DNA of 64,000 nucleotides, taken from assembly GCA_964450955.1 (NCBI GenBank), contig CAYVFI010000007.1, positions 124,001 through 188,000 of the forward strand, in the 5' to 3' direction. This DNA is from CAYNWT01 sp964450955. Its GTDB lineage: Bacteria > Planctomycetota > Planctomycetia > Planctomycetales > Planctomycetaceae. The notes beneath the pieces were generated by a model that saw nothing but the letters and a program-made list of their open reading frames with translations, did not search any database and had not been told where the DNA came from. The position numbers were made by a program, and so were the translations under genes. Of the stretch, positions 1-8,975 are shown piece after piece (position 1 is the first letter of the stretch; the number at the start of each line of letters is the position of its first letter).

Positions 1-512
1 AAGATGTCGTCGCCCTGCAGCATGCAAAATACTTTGCCTTTGAACCGTTCACGAAGCGTCGGCATGACACCAGACAGCAATGCGTTGCTAAACAAGACTG
101 CGTCAGGCTTCAGCTGTTCGGTGAGGAACTGAACCAGTTCATGCACTTCGCGTTTTTGTGGCCCTTGTGGTCCGTCCAACATCTGCACGGTTAGTTCGCC
201 CAGTTCCGTCGCGTCGTTGCTGACAGATAGCTTTGTGGCCAGGCCGATAAGCTTTGGGTTGTTTAGCCATTTGACTAAGCCGGATGGTAGCTTCTTCCAG
301 AACCCAACTTTGGAATCCAGGTACACATTGATTCCGCCGAAAAACACGCGCGACATGCTGGCGTTTGTTTCGTCGGTACGGGTTGGCGTGTAGGTCGGAA
401 TCAGCGTGACTTCTACGCCATTGGCCTGCATGGCTCGAGCCAGCGTGTTGTCCAGCATGCACGAACCACAGAACATCCCGGCCCCACCGGCAGTGATGAT
501 TGCGACATGCAT
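1..512 (-). CDS. GT4-type glycosyltransferase, N-terminal part (runs off the window)
   Basis: The reading frame opens with ATG at 512 and stays open to position 1, so only the first 170 residues are present. The N-terminus MHVAIITAGGAGMFCGSCM contains the Gly-rich loop that starts the acceptor-binding Rossmann domain of GT-B glycosyltransferases. It continues through a region that can be read as the rest of that domain (residues 20-170). The nucleotide-sugar-binding half lies outside the window. It is on the same strand as the TPR protein, flippase, second GT4 and asparagine synthetase that follow to the right, which suggests a role in building a surface polysaccharide. The sugar and acceptor cannot be told. 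The family call rests on the N-terminal pattern only. Confidence 0.72.
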   Translation of the reverse strand, partial: MHVAIITAGGAGMFCGSCMLDNTLARAMQANGVEVTLIPTYTPTRTDETNASMSRVFFGGINVYLDSKVGFWKKLPSGLVKWLNNPKLIGLATKLSVSNDATELGELTVQMLDGPQGPQKREVHELVQFLTEQLKPDAVLFSNALLSGVMPTLRERFKGKVFCMLQGDDI

Positions 513-594
513 AAGAAACCAACCAGAACAAGACACGTGTCAAAAGATGATAGACCATTCCCCGGATGTCCAGGACATTTAGCAGCCGAGCATC

Positions 595-1458
595 TTACAG
601 CCGCTTCAGCAATTTCCGAGCGCGGCTTTTCCACATGGCGTGTTTGCGAGCGATGTTTTTTGGGCTTCCGTCTACGTCCATGATGAGTTCCACCAGTTGG
701 CGTTCGGCGGCTTCAGTATTTCCTGCTTCGACCTCTGCAACGGCCAGCCGGTAAACACCCTCGGGATGTCTCCAACGCACGACATGTTCGCGCAGATGTT
801 CTAATGCCGCGTCGGTTTGTTTTGATTCACACAAGGCTCGACCCAGCGCCAGCGAAACGTCGCCGAACTTGTACTGCGGGTCCTGCTTAAGAATCTGTCT
901 CAGTACGGGCACCGCCTGATCGAACTCACCAGTCTGCGCCAGCAATTGCGACAGGCCCCACATGGCTGGCAGGTTGTCTGATTCCTTCGCAATCGCTTCG
1001 CGGTACGCAGCGATGCCCTTTTCCGGTTGCCGCGTCTCGCGTAACGCGTCGCCGTATTGGACAAACTGATGGGCGTTGCCGATTTGTTGTGTCGCAATCT
1101 CCAACCTGCGCAGCTCTTTCCCGCGAGCCATGTTGCCCAGCGATTTCGGCAGCCTGATTTGATTGCTGGGTAACCAACGCAGGAAAAAGTAGATCGCCGC
1201 ACCAATGGTATGCAGGAACACGATCACGAACATCCAAAAGTACCGGTCCGGATCTTTTCGCAGACATTCAACAATCATCCAGATCCAGAATGCCGTGGTG
1301 ACGAACCAAAAAACGTAGGAGCCAACTCCCATCGCATCCATGAACCAGCCGCTGGGTTCCATGGGGAGTTCATCAACCGGAAAGCCTTCATCGTCGAACC
1401 GCTGGAACACGGCGGCAAGGCTTTGTTGCATCCTGACAACAGTTGAGAACAGGTACAT
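595..1458 (-). CDS. Membrane-anchored TPR protein
   Basis: About 287 residues. Two strongly hydrophobic segments close to the N-terminus (FWFVTTAFWIWMIVECL and FWMFVIVFLHTIGAAIYFF) form a hairpin like the PLDc_N-type membrane module. The rest is helical with TPR-like spacing (repeats around GDALRETRQPEKGIAAYREA, GLSQLLAQTGEFDQAVPVL and ALGRALCESKQTDAALEHL), ending in a basic tail KSRARKLLKRL. It is probably a cytoplasmic-membrane protein with a soluble protein-interaction domain. Its place between glycosyltransferase genes suggests a scaffold or regulator for polysaccharide assembly, which is inference. The start is uncertain: a TTG at 1506 and ATGs at 1458 and 1431 are all in frame and none has a strong ribosome-binding site. 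Confidence 0.75.
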   Translation of the reverse strand: MYLFSTVVRMQQSLAAVFQRFDDEGFPVDELPMEPSGWFMDAMGVGSYVFWFVTTAFWIWMIVECLRKDPDRYFWMFVIVFLHTIGAAIYFFLRWLPSNQIRLPKSLGNMARGKELRRLEIATQQIGNAHQFVQYGDALRETRQPEKGIAAYREAIAKESDNLPAMWGLSQLLAQTGEFDQAVPVLRQILKQDPQYKFGDVSLALGRALCESKQTDAALEHLREHVVRWRHPEGVYRLAVAEVEAGNTEAAERQLVELIMDVDGSPKNIARKHAMWKSRARKLLKRL

Positions 1459-1581
1459 GGTGGGCTCGCATAGGTGAGCAAACCAAAATACCAAACGTTC
1501 CACCAATTACGACCTTGGACAACTAAATGGGATGTCGGTTCCGTTCGCGGTGGAAGAGGTTTCTGCTGTGGGTCCATAAAG

Positions 1582-1616
1582 AAAGCGGTGAAGAGGGAAA
1601 CCTCTCCACCGCCTTT
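1582..1616 (-). terminator. Intrinsic terminator after the small lipoprotein gene
   Basis: A nearly perfect inverted repeat (AAAGGCGGTGGAGAGG pairing with CCTCTTCACCGCTTT, three-base loop) is followed on the minus strand by TTTCTTTA. It lies 25 bases past the stop of the 1641-1928 gene. The plus strand also has a T run after the stem, so it may work in both directions. Confidence 0.75.
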
Positions 1617-1640
1617 TTATCAAGCGAGTTGCGGTTGCAA

Positions 1641-1928
1641 CTACTTGTCCATCATTTCACCAGCTTTTTCCTTCATCTTGTCGCCGGCTTTGTCCATCAT
1701 TTCGCCAGCTTTTTCCTTCATGGCACTGCCAGCGTCACCGGCCTTTTCCTTCATTCCGTCTACTGCTTCGCCGGCTTTGTCCTTCATGTCGCCCATTGCA
1801 TCGCCAGCGGCGCTGGTTGCATCGCCAGCAGCGTCAGCTGCTGAGTTAGCAGCGTCTTCAGCTGCACCGCAGCCGATGCTGAACATGGTCAAAGCAACAC
1901 AGACAATCAAACTTCCAAACTTCTTCAT
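1641..1928 (-). CDS. Small repeat-rich (LEA-like) lipoprotein
   Basis: 95 residues. The N-terminus MKKFGSLIVCVALTMFSIGC is a lipoprotein signal peptide with Cys20 as the likely lipidated residue, although the -3 position is Ser rather than the usual Leu. The mature part is almost entirely Ala, Gly, Lys, Asp, Glu and Met. It first runs through short AADAAGDA-type repeats, then through imperfect 11-residue repeats built on MKEKAGEMMDK. Amphipathic 11-mers rich in Ala, Lys and Glu are the hallmark of group 3 LEA and YtxH/CsbD-like stress proteins. No catalytic motif is present. It has its own terminator and a possible ECF-type promoter, so it looks monocistronic. Function as an envelope stress or spacer protein is inference. 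Confidence 0.8.
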   Translation of the reverse strand: MKKFGSLIVCVALTMFSIGCGAAEDAANSAADAAGDATSAAGDAMGDMKDKAGEAVDGMKEKAGDAGSAMKEKAGEMMDKAGDKMKEKAGEMMDK

Positions 1929-2000
1929 CGTGATTCGCTTTCTTTAGCTAGCGTCTCTTCTTTGTTCGCAGGACATTCCCGCGTGTGCACAAAAGAGAAG

Positions 2001-2027
2001 AGACCGAGATGATCCCGCGTTATTCCC
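2001..2027 (-). promoter_or_regulatory. Possible ECF-sigma-type promoter of the small lipoprotein
   Basis: Reading the minus strand, GGGAATA (2027-2021) is separated by 16 bases from GTCT (2004-2001). This resembles the GGAA-N16-GTC pattern of many ECF sigma promoters and lies about 75 bases upstream of the start at 1928. One occurrence with loose consensus, so weak. Confidence 0.25.
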
Positions 2028-2114
2028 ACGTTTTGGGGAATTCCAAATTCCTAGGGGTCCGATTCGGCCCAACTAGACACCGGTTGTTTCGCTAATCCCG
2101 CCGCGGAATGCAAC

Positions 2115-3497
2115 TCAGACGTGCCAATTCTCTCGAGAGCTGGACCAAATTCGCCAGCAAATGGGGAGGAACAGGACAACGACGGTTGTAAGGAACCCAC
2201 ACGCGGCACCCATTGGCCCGAAATGTTTCCCAAGTTGCCAGATCAGCAAAATGTTGGTTCCGTGCGCAATCGTAAACGGCACCAGGAACGGGTCCTTCTT
2301 GTGAGCTCGAACATAAAGTGTTTGGCACTTCGAGATTTGGAACACCATGGTCGCGATGCAAAATGCGACGGTCGGCCCAACGCCAAGCATGTAATTGGAC
2401 AGTTTCCGAGTGAACTCGAAGTCCAGGTTGTTAATCGCCACCACGCCGGTCACAAACACCGCGCAACCAGCGGCCAGGACGCACAGCGTAATTTTTGTCA
2501 GCCGCCACCAGACTTCATCCAAACGTTCGAATCGCTTCTCGGCAATCAGCCCACCAAACATTGGTCGTCGGGTTTCAACCCATGCGAACGCCGACCGCTG
2601 AATGGTCGTCATGATTGTCCATGTCATGCCCATGCGGCCGGCGACACCCTCAGGCTGGTACTCAAACATGACGGCAGAAAACATGTTTAACGAGAAGTAG
2701 ATGAGGATCGATTGAATCCCCAGTCGCCATTGCAGCGGCCAGATTTCGTCTCGCCACGTGAGCTTCCCAACATCGGCCGGGTCGTTAAGCGAACCAAAGA
2801 ACCCGGCGTATCGACCAAATACCAGCCACAGATCCATGCTTAGCCGAACCACTGCGACGCCCACCAGCGCCCACAAACCAATACCCGAAACGATCGAACC
2901 CCACATCACCAGGCTGCCAATCACAGCCTGAACCGTGCGCACTCGATTAATGAATCCAATCTGACCGCAGCCTTCCAATAACCCAAGCGCGGGTAAGAGG
3001 TTCAGTTGGAAGCTGGCAAGAACCACTAACGCCAACCATGCCGCCAACCATTCGCTTTCGGCCAGTTCTCCGCGACCTAAGAACCAAACACCAACCACCG
3101 CGATGACGACCAGAAAAATTACCGACGCAATGCGATACCATCGTCGCGTAATTTGCCGCAACGAAGACAACCGCTGCCGCGCAAGGTCTTCGCCGGTAAT
3201 GGAACCATCGGACGCGAATTTAAGACTGACCCATTCGTGGCTGGCGACGTTGACAATGACCACGTCCATGCTGAGTTCAAAGAACTTCTGCATGCCCAGC
3301 AGGAACCAAAACACCTGGTAATAGTCGTGCAGTTCTTCTGTGAAGTACGCAGAGATCAGCAGGATCGTTACCGGCCCGGAAAGAAAGCTCCACGCCCGCG
3401 AGATGATGGCGAAGAACACAGCCTGATCGACTTCGTAGCGGTTAATAAACCGCCGAAGACGCGAACGTTCTGAGATGGGCTTGGGCTGTTGTTCCAC
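2115..3497 (-). CDS. Polysaccharide flippase-like membrane protein (Wzx/MATE-type)
   Basis: 460 residues from a GTG start. About twelve hydrophobic segments are spread through the whole length (for example VTILLISAYF, VIFLVVIAVVGVWFLG, ITLCVLAAGCAVFVTGVVA, FLTTVVVLFLPICW), with few charged residues between them. Length and layout match the MOP superfamily of lipid-linked oligosaccharide flippases, which move undecaprenyl-linked repeat units across the inner membrane. No short diagnostic motif marks this family, so the call rests on topology and on the two glycosyltransferases and the AsnB-type enzyme beside it. A general multidrug or unknown transporter is the alternative. Confidence 0.65.
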   Translation of the reverse strand: MEQQPKPISERSRLRRFINRYEVDQAVFFAIISRAWSFLSGPVTILLISAYFTEELHDYYQVFWFLLGMQKFFELSMDVVIVNVASHEWVSLKFASDGSITGEDLARQRLSSLRQITRRWYRIASVIFLVVIAVVGVWFLGRGELAESEWLAAWLALVVLASFQLNLLPALGLLEGCGQIGFINRVRTVQAVIGSLVMWGSIVSGIGLWALVGVAVVRLSMDLWLVFGRYAGFFGSLNDPADVGKLTWRDEIWPLQWRLGIQSILIYFSLNMFSAVMFEYQPEGVAGRMGMTWTIMTTIQRSAFAWVETRRPMFGGLIAEKRFERLDEVWWRLTKITLCVLAAGCAVFVTGVVAINNLDFEFTRKLSNYMLGVGPTVAFCIATMVFQISKCQTLYVRAHKKDPFLVPFTIAHGTNILLIWQLGKHFGPMGAACGFLTTVVVLFLPICWRIWSSSRENWHV

Positions 3498-3526
3498 GCG
3501 AAGAGTTTACGACTTTCTATCGCAGC

Positions 3527-3596
3527 CGTAGTGGACGACGCCAGGAGTCCCGGTCGCGTCTTGCAAGCCGGGCGACTCGTCGCCTCGTCCACTACG
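3527..3596. repeat. Palindromic intergenic element
   Basis: CGTAGTGGACGA at 3527 is mirrored by TCGTCCACTACG ending at 3596, and the inner parts CAGGAGTCCCGG and CCGGGCGACTCGTCG also pair partly. The element can fold into a stem-loop of about 70 nt between the flippase start and the glycosyltransferase stop. It looks like a REP-type interspersed palindrome, but only one full copy is in the window. Confidence 0.6.
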
Positions 3597-3661
3597 AAAA
3601 ATCTGCCTACTTCGGCCCTGGAGATTCCTTGTTGGATATTGGATATTCAATTCGGGCTCCA

Positions 3662-4828
3662 CTACGAGGATTCCACAATCGATTCAAACAACTCTTCCAA
3701 CTTCCTCACACCCTTCGGCAGCGCGAAGTTGTCCTCAATAAACTGCCGCGCTTTGTCGGTTCTTCCCTTCATCGGTTCGTAGTGATCATGAACACCACCA
3801 ATCGCGGCCGCTAACGCATTCACATCTTCGGCCGGAACCAACGCCCCAAACGCGCCTTCCCGCAGCACCTCGCGCGGTCCGGATGGACAATCGAACGAAA
3901 CTACCGGAACGCGGCACGCCATCGCTTCCATCAACGCGTTCGGCATGCCCTCGTACCGCGACGACAGGCAGAACACATGAGCGTTGCGGAACCAGTCACT
4001 CGCGTTAGTTTGATACCCCTCGAAGCTTACGTTGGCGGCGACGTTTTCTGTTTGAGCCAACTGCCGCAATGCTGCTTCTTCCGGCCCATCACCCAGAATA
4101 TGCACACGCAAGTGGTTCAGGCCGCGTTCGTGAACCAGCTTTGCGGTCGCTTTGATTAGCAGATCGAACCCTTTTTGATGATGCAGCCGTCCTGCGGCCA
4201 CAATGTGGAACAGCTTCTCATTGTCGCCAGCAAACGGATTGGTTCCGCCTGCTGCATCAACACGTGAGAGATCCAGCGAGTTGTAAATTGTCTGCACCTT
4301 TTCACGCGGGAGTTCGTAGAACCTCGCGGACGCTTCACCGACGCCATCGGAGACACTCACCACACGATCGGCTGTCATGTATGCCGAGCGAAGAAGTCGC
4401 CATTTGAACTTTTGGAACCGACCGGCGATCTGATGAAAGTCGCGATGCGGGTCGGTCACGATTGTGGACACGCGAGGCACACCGGCGGTTTCGGTTGCCT
4501 GTCCGGTAATCATCGTCATGTGAAACGTGCGGTCATACGCAATGTCGATTCGGTTCTCTTTCAGGAACCGACCAAAGTCACCGACGCGCCGGCTGTGCAT
4601 GCGGCCGGGCCAGTAGAGTTTGGGTTCTGACGTGCGCGTATCGAATGATGTAACGGGCACGTCGTCCGGGACCTGGTCCAGCAGTTCACCTTTGTTGTAG
4701 ACCAGGTACAGGAATGGTTCGAACCGATCGCGATCAAGGTGCTGCAGTATCTGAACCAGCTGCCGTTCAGAGCCGCCGCCGTACAGACTTCCGATCGACA
4801 GGGCGACTCGAAGTTTTTTCTGCGTCAC
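3662..4828 (-). CDS. Glycosyltransferase family 4
   Basis: 388 residues from a GTG at 4828. That GTG overlaps the TGA of the upstream asparagine synthetase gene as GTGA, the classic coupled arrangement, so I prefer it to the ATG at 4885. N-terminal GT-B motif SIGSLYGGGSERQ. C-terminal donor-binding domain with AAGRLHHQKGFDLLIKA, ILGDGPE and the EX7E motif in SSRYEGMPNALMEAMA, followed by SFDCPSGPREVL. This is a retaining GT4 enzyme that transfers a sugar from a nucleotide donor. It most likely extends a lipid-linked glycan at the inner face of the cytoplasmic membrane. Substrate unknown. Confidence 0.9.
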   Translation of the reverse strand: MTQKKLRVALSIGSLYGGGSERQLVQILQHLDRDRFEPFLYLVYNKGELLDQVPDDVPVTSFDTRTSEPKLYWPGRMHSRRVGDFGRFLKENRIDIAYDRTFHMTMITGQATETAGVPRVSTIVTDPHRDFHQIAGRFQKFKWRLLRSAYMTADRVVSVSDGVGEASARFYELPREKVQTIYNSLDLSRVDAAGGTNPFAGDNEKLFHIVAAGRLHHQKGFDLLIKATAKLVHERGLNHLRVHILGDGPEEAALRQLAQTENVAANVSFEGYQTNASDWFRNAHVFCLSSRYEGMPNALMEAMACRVPVVSFDCPSGPREVLREGAFGALVPAEDVNALAAAIGGVHDHYEPMKGRTDKARQFIEDNFALPKGVRKLEELFESIVESS

Positions 4829-6696
4829 TGATTCGCCTCCAGCCACGCCTGAAACATCAGCACATCCCAGATCAGGTATTGCCAATCCGCATCACCGGCC
4901 AGGTGCTGTTTCCACTTCTCGCGAATCGGCTTCGGTTGTAGGTAGTCTTCGCGGCTCAGCCTGTCTTCACCAAGCAGGCTCTCCGCCCAATCCCGCAAAG
5001 GCCCGCGGAGCCACGAATCGATGGGAACACCAAAGCCCGCTTTCGGTCGATCAAACAATTCCAGCGGAACATGTTGGCTAAGTATCTTTCGCAGCGGTTC
5101 CTTCTTTTTCGCTCCATCAAAGCGATGGTTCGGATCCATCCGCCACGCTTGTTCGACAACGCGATGATCCAGCAGCGGAACACGTGCTTCCAGGCTCACG
5201 GCCATGCTGGCTCGATCCACTTTCACCAGGATGTCGTCTGGCAAATACGCTTCGTGATCGATAGCCATCATCGTAAACAGTTCGCCGCTGGGTGTGTTGT
5301 TGAACTCAGCGTTCTGGCGAAAAGGCGTTCCGCTTTCCTGTGCGTACCCGACGACAAGCTGATTTGGTTCTCGCCAGTGACGGTGCAGGTAGAGATACAG
5401 TTCACGCAGATCCCTGGATTTCAACACGCCCCGCCACAAACTGGAATCGCGAGGTGCCTTGCCGCGGAGTTTTCGCAGTAGCGGATGAGTAATCACGGTC
5501 GCCAGTGGTCCCCGAGCGAAACGTGGAACCATCTTTCGCTTGTCGTTGATCCCCCGGATGTGGTGATAACGATCGTAACCGCCAAAGAGTTCGTCGCCGC
5601 CGTCACCGGACAGGCAAACGGTGACATGTTCGCGCGCCATCTGGCAAACCAGAAATGTTGGAATTTGCGACACGTCTGCAAACGGTTCGTCGTACATCAC
5701 CGGCAGCATTGGGATGACATCGCGTGCTTGTTCGGGCGTGACGAAGAGTTCGGTATGTTCGGTCCCGAGATGTTTGGCGATTGCCGCGGCGTGCGGAGCT
5801 TCGTTCCATTCGGCTTCGTGAAAACCAATCGTGAACGTCTTCACGGGGCGCTGGCTTACGGACTGCATCAACGAAACGACCAACGACGAATCAATCCCGC
5901 CCGAAAGAAACGCTCCCAGCGGAACATCGGCCAGCATGCGAGATTGTACGGCATCGCGAAGAACTTCCGGGAACCGCTGATTCCAATCGGGGTCTGGTTT
6001 CGCATCAAACGGAATCGACCAATAGCGTTCCAGCTTTGGCCGTCCGTCGCCCAAAGTCAGAATGTGCGCCGGCGGCAGTTTGTGCACGTCCTGGTAGATA
6101 GACCGGTCGGCCGGAATGTAGCTGTGTTCAAGAAAGCTGCCCAGTGCACTGCGGTCGATGTCATGTTTGAATTGTGGATGAGCCCGCAGCGCTTTGAGTT
6201 CGGAACCGAACAAAAACGTGCCGCTGCAGTTGCCGTAGTAAACCGGCTTGATGCCCATGCGGTCGCGAACCAGCGACAGCGTGTGCTTTTTCGTATCCCA
6301 AACGGCGAACCCAAACATTCCGTTTAGTTTCTCAACCGTTGCTCGCAATCCCCATTCGGCGATCCCTTCGACCAGCACTTCGGTATCCGATCGTCCACGG
6401 AGGTTGTGCTGGTTCGACAGTGTCTTGCGCAATTGTTCGAAGTTGTAAATCTCTCCGTTGTAGACCAAATGGAACCGGCCATCGGCGGACGCCATTGGCT
6501 GATGTCCGGCTGCGGACAGATCAATAATGGATAACCGCCGGTGCCCAAGCGCGATGCCGGCAGCAGCATCGACCCAAACACCACTGTCGTCAGGCCCGCG
6601 ATGTCGAATCGCATCCGCCATCTGCGTCGCGCGGCGCGTAAGTTCGTCGGCGTTAACGTTTGCGCTGGAATCAAAACTGCCAACAAAACCACACAT
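4825..6696 (-). CDS. asnB: Asparagine synthase (glutamine-hydrolysing) type amidotransferase
   Basis: 623 residues. The start is set at ATG 6696 so that Cys2 of MCGFVGSF is exposed as the glutaminase nucleophile; an upstream ATG at 6750 would bury it. The N-terminal class II glutaminase domain contains RHRGPDDSGVW, GHRRLSIIDLS and YNGEIYN. The C-terminal synthetase domain has the PP-loop SGGIDSS and GDGGDELFGGY. The family forms asparagine from aspartate, glutamine and ATP. Members inside polysaccharide loci often amidate a sugar acid instead, and its translational coupling to a GT4 gene points that way here. The actual substrate cannot be decided from sequence. Confidence 0.9.
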   Translation of the reverse strand: MCGFVGSFDSSANVNADELTRRATQMADAIRHRGPDDSGVWVDAAAGIALGHRRLSIIDLSAAGHQPMASADGRFHLVYNGEIYNFEQLRKTLSNQHNLRGRSDTEVLVEGIAEWGLRATVEKLNGMFGFAVWDTKKHTLSLVRDRMGIKPVYYGNCSGTFLFGSELKALRAHPQFKHDIDRSALGSFLEHSYIPADRSIYQDVHKLPPAHILTLGDGRPKLERYWSIPFDAKPDPDWNQRFPEVLRDAVQSRMLADVPLGAFLSGGIDSSLVVSLMQSVSQRPVKTFTIGFHEAEWNEAPHAAAIAKHLGTEHTELFVTPEQARDVIPMLPVMYDEPFADVSQIPTFLVCQMAREHVTVCLSGDGGDELFGGYDRYHHIRGINDKRKMVPRFARGPLATVITHPLLRKLRGKAPRDSSLWRGVLKSRDLRELYLYLHRHWREPNQLVVGYAQESGTPFRQNAEFNNTPSGELFTMMAIDHEAYLPDDILVKVDRASMAVSLEARVPLLDHRVVEQAWRMDPNHRFDGAKKKEPLRKILSQHVPLELFDRPKAGFGVPIDSWLRGPLRDWAESLLGEDRLSREDYLQPKPIREKWKQHLAGDADWQYLIWDVLMFQAWLEANQ

Positions 6697-7164
6697 AGAA
6701 AGTGCGCTCATTACGAACAGGGACTGCGCAGAAAACTGCAACAGTTGCAACCGATACGGATCACCTTACTTTGCTTACATGCGCGTTGAATAGCGTGCTG
6801 GCACAGCTTTGTGCATGGCCGAACAGGCATGCGAGAATTTCGGTTATTTGCAATGCAACATGGGAAGTTTTTTTTGGTCAAGGAATCGTGCCGGGCGGGT
6901 TTGACACTTGGGTCCTCACCGGTAGTATCGCTGACCGAGTGAGTGAGTTAAGCGAACGCCAAGTCGGTGGCTCCGACTGTTCGCGAAGCAAGAGTGTCGA
7001 CAGATTGAATCGGGCGTTAAAACCACGATTGCAATTTGATCGACGGGTTAGTTTCGGCTGACACCTTCCGAAATCCAAATCACCACCCTGTGTGGTAACG
7101 GAGTACCTCTCGCGTACGAAGCGCGGGATCAGGATCGGATGTTGTTTGCGCCGAGGGAAGCACG
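6697..7164. other. Intergenic region between asnB and dnaA (divergent)
   Basis: 468 bases containing the promoters of two divergent genes. I see a sigma-70-like promoter facing dnaA but no TTATCCACA-type DnaA boxes, no AT-rich unwinding tract and no convincing ORF, so there is no sign of a replication origin here. Confidence 0.6.
6901..6928 (+). promoter_or_regulatory. Possible sigma-70 promoter for dnaA
   Basis: TTGACA at 6901-6906, a 16-base spacer, then TAGTAT at 6923-6928. The -35 is perfect and the -10 matches four of six. It would give a leader of about 230 nt to the dnaA start. Confidence 0.4.
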
Positions 7165-8577
7165 ATGCACCCTTTCGTCGTGAGGGATTCTATGCGCCAC
7201 GGTGGTCGCGCCGAGATGGAACCGGAAATCATTGCTGACGTGGTCAGATCGCGGGTGGGCGATCGCACGTTCCAGCATTGGTTCGAGGATAGGACAGTGT
7301 TCTCCATTGAGAACGACTGCCTCCGCGTTGCCGTGGCTAGTCCCTTCTTAATGACGTGGATGCAGAAGCAGTTACGAACGCCTCTGCAGGAAGCCGCGAC
7401 CGAAATTCTGGGCAACTCAGGCTGGTTCGATCTTTACGTCGATGCCAGCATTGCGACTCCGCGACCCGAGAAGAGCAGCGAGATTATCGTTGTTCCTGAA
7501 CCAGACGCTGACGCCGCCCCAATTATTCAGGCTCAGCGAAAGTTCTCCAAGCTGGAAGACTTTGTTACGGGTGAGTGCAACCAGTTGGCATTTGTCGCGG
7601 CAAAGCAAATCGCCGGCAGTCCCGGTCAGAAGTACAACCCGTTTTTTGTGCACGGGCCATCCGGTGCCGGGAAGACTCACTTGCTGGAAGGCATGTACTG
7701 CGACATTCGTCGGCAGTTTCCGGATGCTCAGGTGTTGTACCTGACGTCTGAAGCCTTCATGAACTACTTCACGCAGGCGATGCGCGAACGATCGATGCCG
7801 GGCTTCCGCCAACGGTTCCGAAACGTTGACGTTCTGATTCTGGACGACATCGGGTTCTTTGACGACAAGAAGGGAACTCAGGAAGAACTACTGCACACCG
7901 TCACGCAACTGCAAAGCCACGGTCGGCAGGTCATCGTGTCGGCCAATTGTCATCCGCGCATGTTGACCAACCTGCGTCCGGAACTGGCGACCCGGTTCAT
8001 GGCGGGCTTGGTTTGCCGACTTGAAACACCGGGCGAACAGGTTCGAAACGAGTTCACCGAACGGAAGGCTCGACAGTACTCGGCCGAGTTCACCGCGGAT
8101 GCTCTGGCCTTCGTCGCCCGTCGATTCGGCAGCAGCCTGCGAGAAATTGAAGGCGCATTGAACTGTCTGGAGACACATTTCGCGGCGACTCGCGAACGCA
8201 TCACGCTAACCGTTGCCAGACGCGTACTTAGTGCCCTGGAACGCGACTACCAGAAGATCATCAGTATCACTGATATCGAAGCGACCATCACAAAGACGTT
8301 TGGTGTGACCGTCAAAGAGCTGCGTTCCTCAACACGTGCCCGACGGGTCAGTCGACCGCGCATGTTGGCCATGTATTTGGCTCGACTGCACACTCAGGCA
8401 GCTTATCAGGAAATCGGTCACCACTTCGGCAACCGCAATCACAGCACGGTGATCTCCGCCGAACGCAAAGTGAAGGCGTGGATGGAAGAAGGCACCGAAA
8501 TCCGAGTCGCCTCACAAGTCTGGGCCGCTCGCGATCTGGTGACCATGCTGGAAGACCGTCTACAGGCCGCCGGCTGA
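7165..8577 (+). CDS. dnaA: Chromosomal replication initiator DnaA
   Basis: Up to 470 residues. Domain I (about residues 18-85) has the DnaA N-terminal pattern with FQHWFEDRT. The AAA+ core carries Walker A GPSGAGKTHLLEG (near residue 165), Walker B VLILDDIGF and sensor-type arginines. Domain IV ends with the box-recognition helix region GHHFGNRNHSTVI. DnaA-ATP opens the origin and loads the helicase. Three in-frame ATGs (7165, 7192, 7216) are possible; 7165 and 7192 both have GAGGGA-like sites in front. No dnaN, recF or gyrB follows, so this is an isolated dnaA, not a conserved origin cluster. Codon use and length are ordinary. Confidence 0.93.
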   Translation: MHPFVVRDSMRHGGRAEMEPEIIADVVRSRVGDRTFQHWFEDRTVFSIENDCLRVAVASPFLMTWMQKQLRTPLQEAATEILGNSGWFDLYVDASIATPRPEKSSEIIVVPEPDADAAPIIQAQRKFSKLEDFVTGECNQLAFVAAKQIAGSPGQKYNPFFVHGPSGAGKTHLLEGMYCDIRRQFPDAQVLYLTSEAFMNYFTQAMRERSMPGFRQRFRNVDVLILDDIGFFDDKKGTQEELLHTVTQLQSHGRQVIVSANCHPRMLTNLRPELATRFMAGLVCRLETPGEQVRNEFTERKARQYSAEFTADALAFVARRFGSSLREIEGALNCLETHFAATRERITLTVARRVLSALERDYQKIISITDIEATITKTFGVTVKELRSSTRARRVSRPRMLAMYLARLHTQAAYQEIGHHFGNRNHSTVISAERKVKAWMEEGTEIRVASQVWAARDLVTMLEDRLQAAG

Positions 8578-8612
8578 CCAACGTCCCGTTGGATCGGGTA
8601 TCCGGTTGGTGG
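8578..8612 (+). repeat. Stop-codon-abutting 3' element, copy A (dnaA)
   Basis: The base after the dnaA TGA starts CCAACGTCCCGTTGG, a perfect 6-bp stem with a TCC loop. It is followed by ATCGGGTATCCGGTTGG. The same element directly follows the stop codons at 31131 and 37745 in sense orientation. Confidence 0.7.
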
Positions 8613-8975
8613 AGTGACTGCGGTTGGAGCTGTGTCTTCGATTGAACGGTCGGTGGGGTGCGTTGCCAGTCAACGTCGTCGTGGACCGGGCGACGAGTCC
8701 CGATTGGTGTTGAACAGATTGGGGCACGTAGGCTTGTTCCGTACCCCCGCTCTCAGAGCCATGTCTGTGCGTGTTTTTGTGACTTTCGTGGTTGCGAACT
8801 TATCCTCGCCGCCACGTCCACGCGTGGATTTTGTCGTTCCACCGGGTCGCTGCGAGAGCGAACCGATAGATCTGCGGGCTGTTACAACAGACTGTGTGCG
8901 CTGGCTTTGTGATTTCGCCACGAGCCGACAAGAGGGCTGTCTGTTGCCTCACACACACCCATCGCTGTCACTGGT
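8613..8975. other. Intergenic region between convergent dnaA and TPR lipoprotein genes
   Basis: About 360 bases. A plus-strand open frame (8614-9054) runs through it and into the 3' end of the opposite gene, but it has no ribosome-binding site, no family resemblance and no fitting codon pattern. I see nothing else that can be supported. Confidence 0.5.

Noticed and set aside
6697..7164. Replication origin next to dnaA
   Set aside because: No DnaA boxes or AT-rich tract were found on either side of dnaA, and no dnaN follows.
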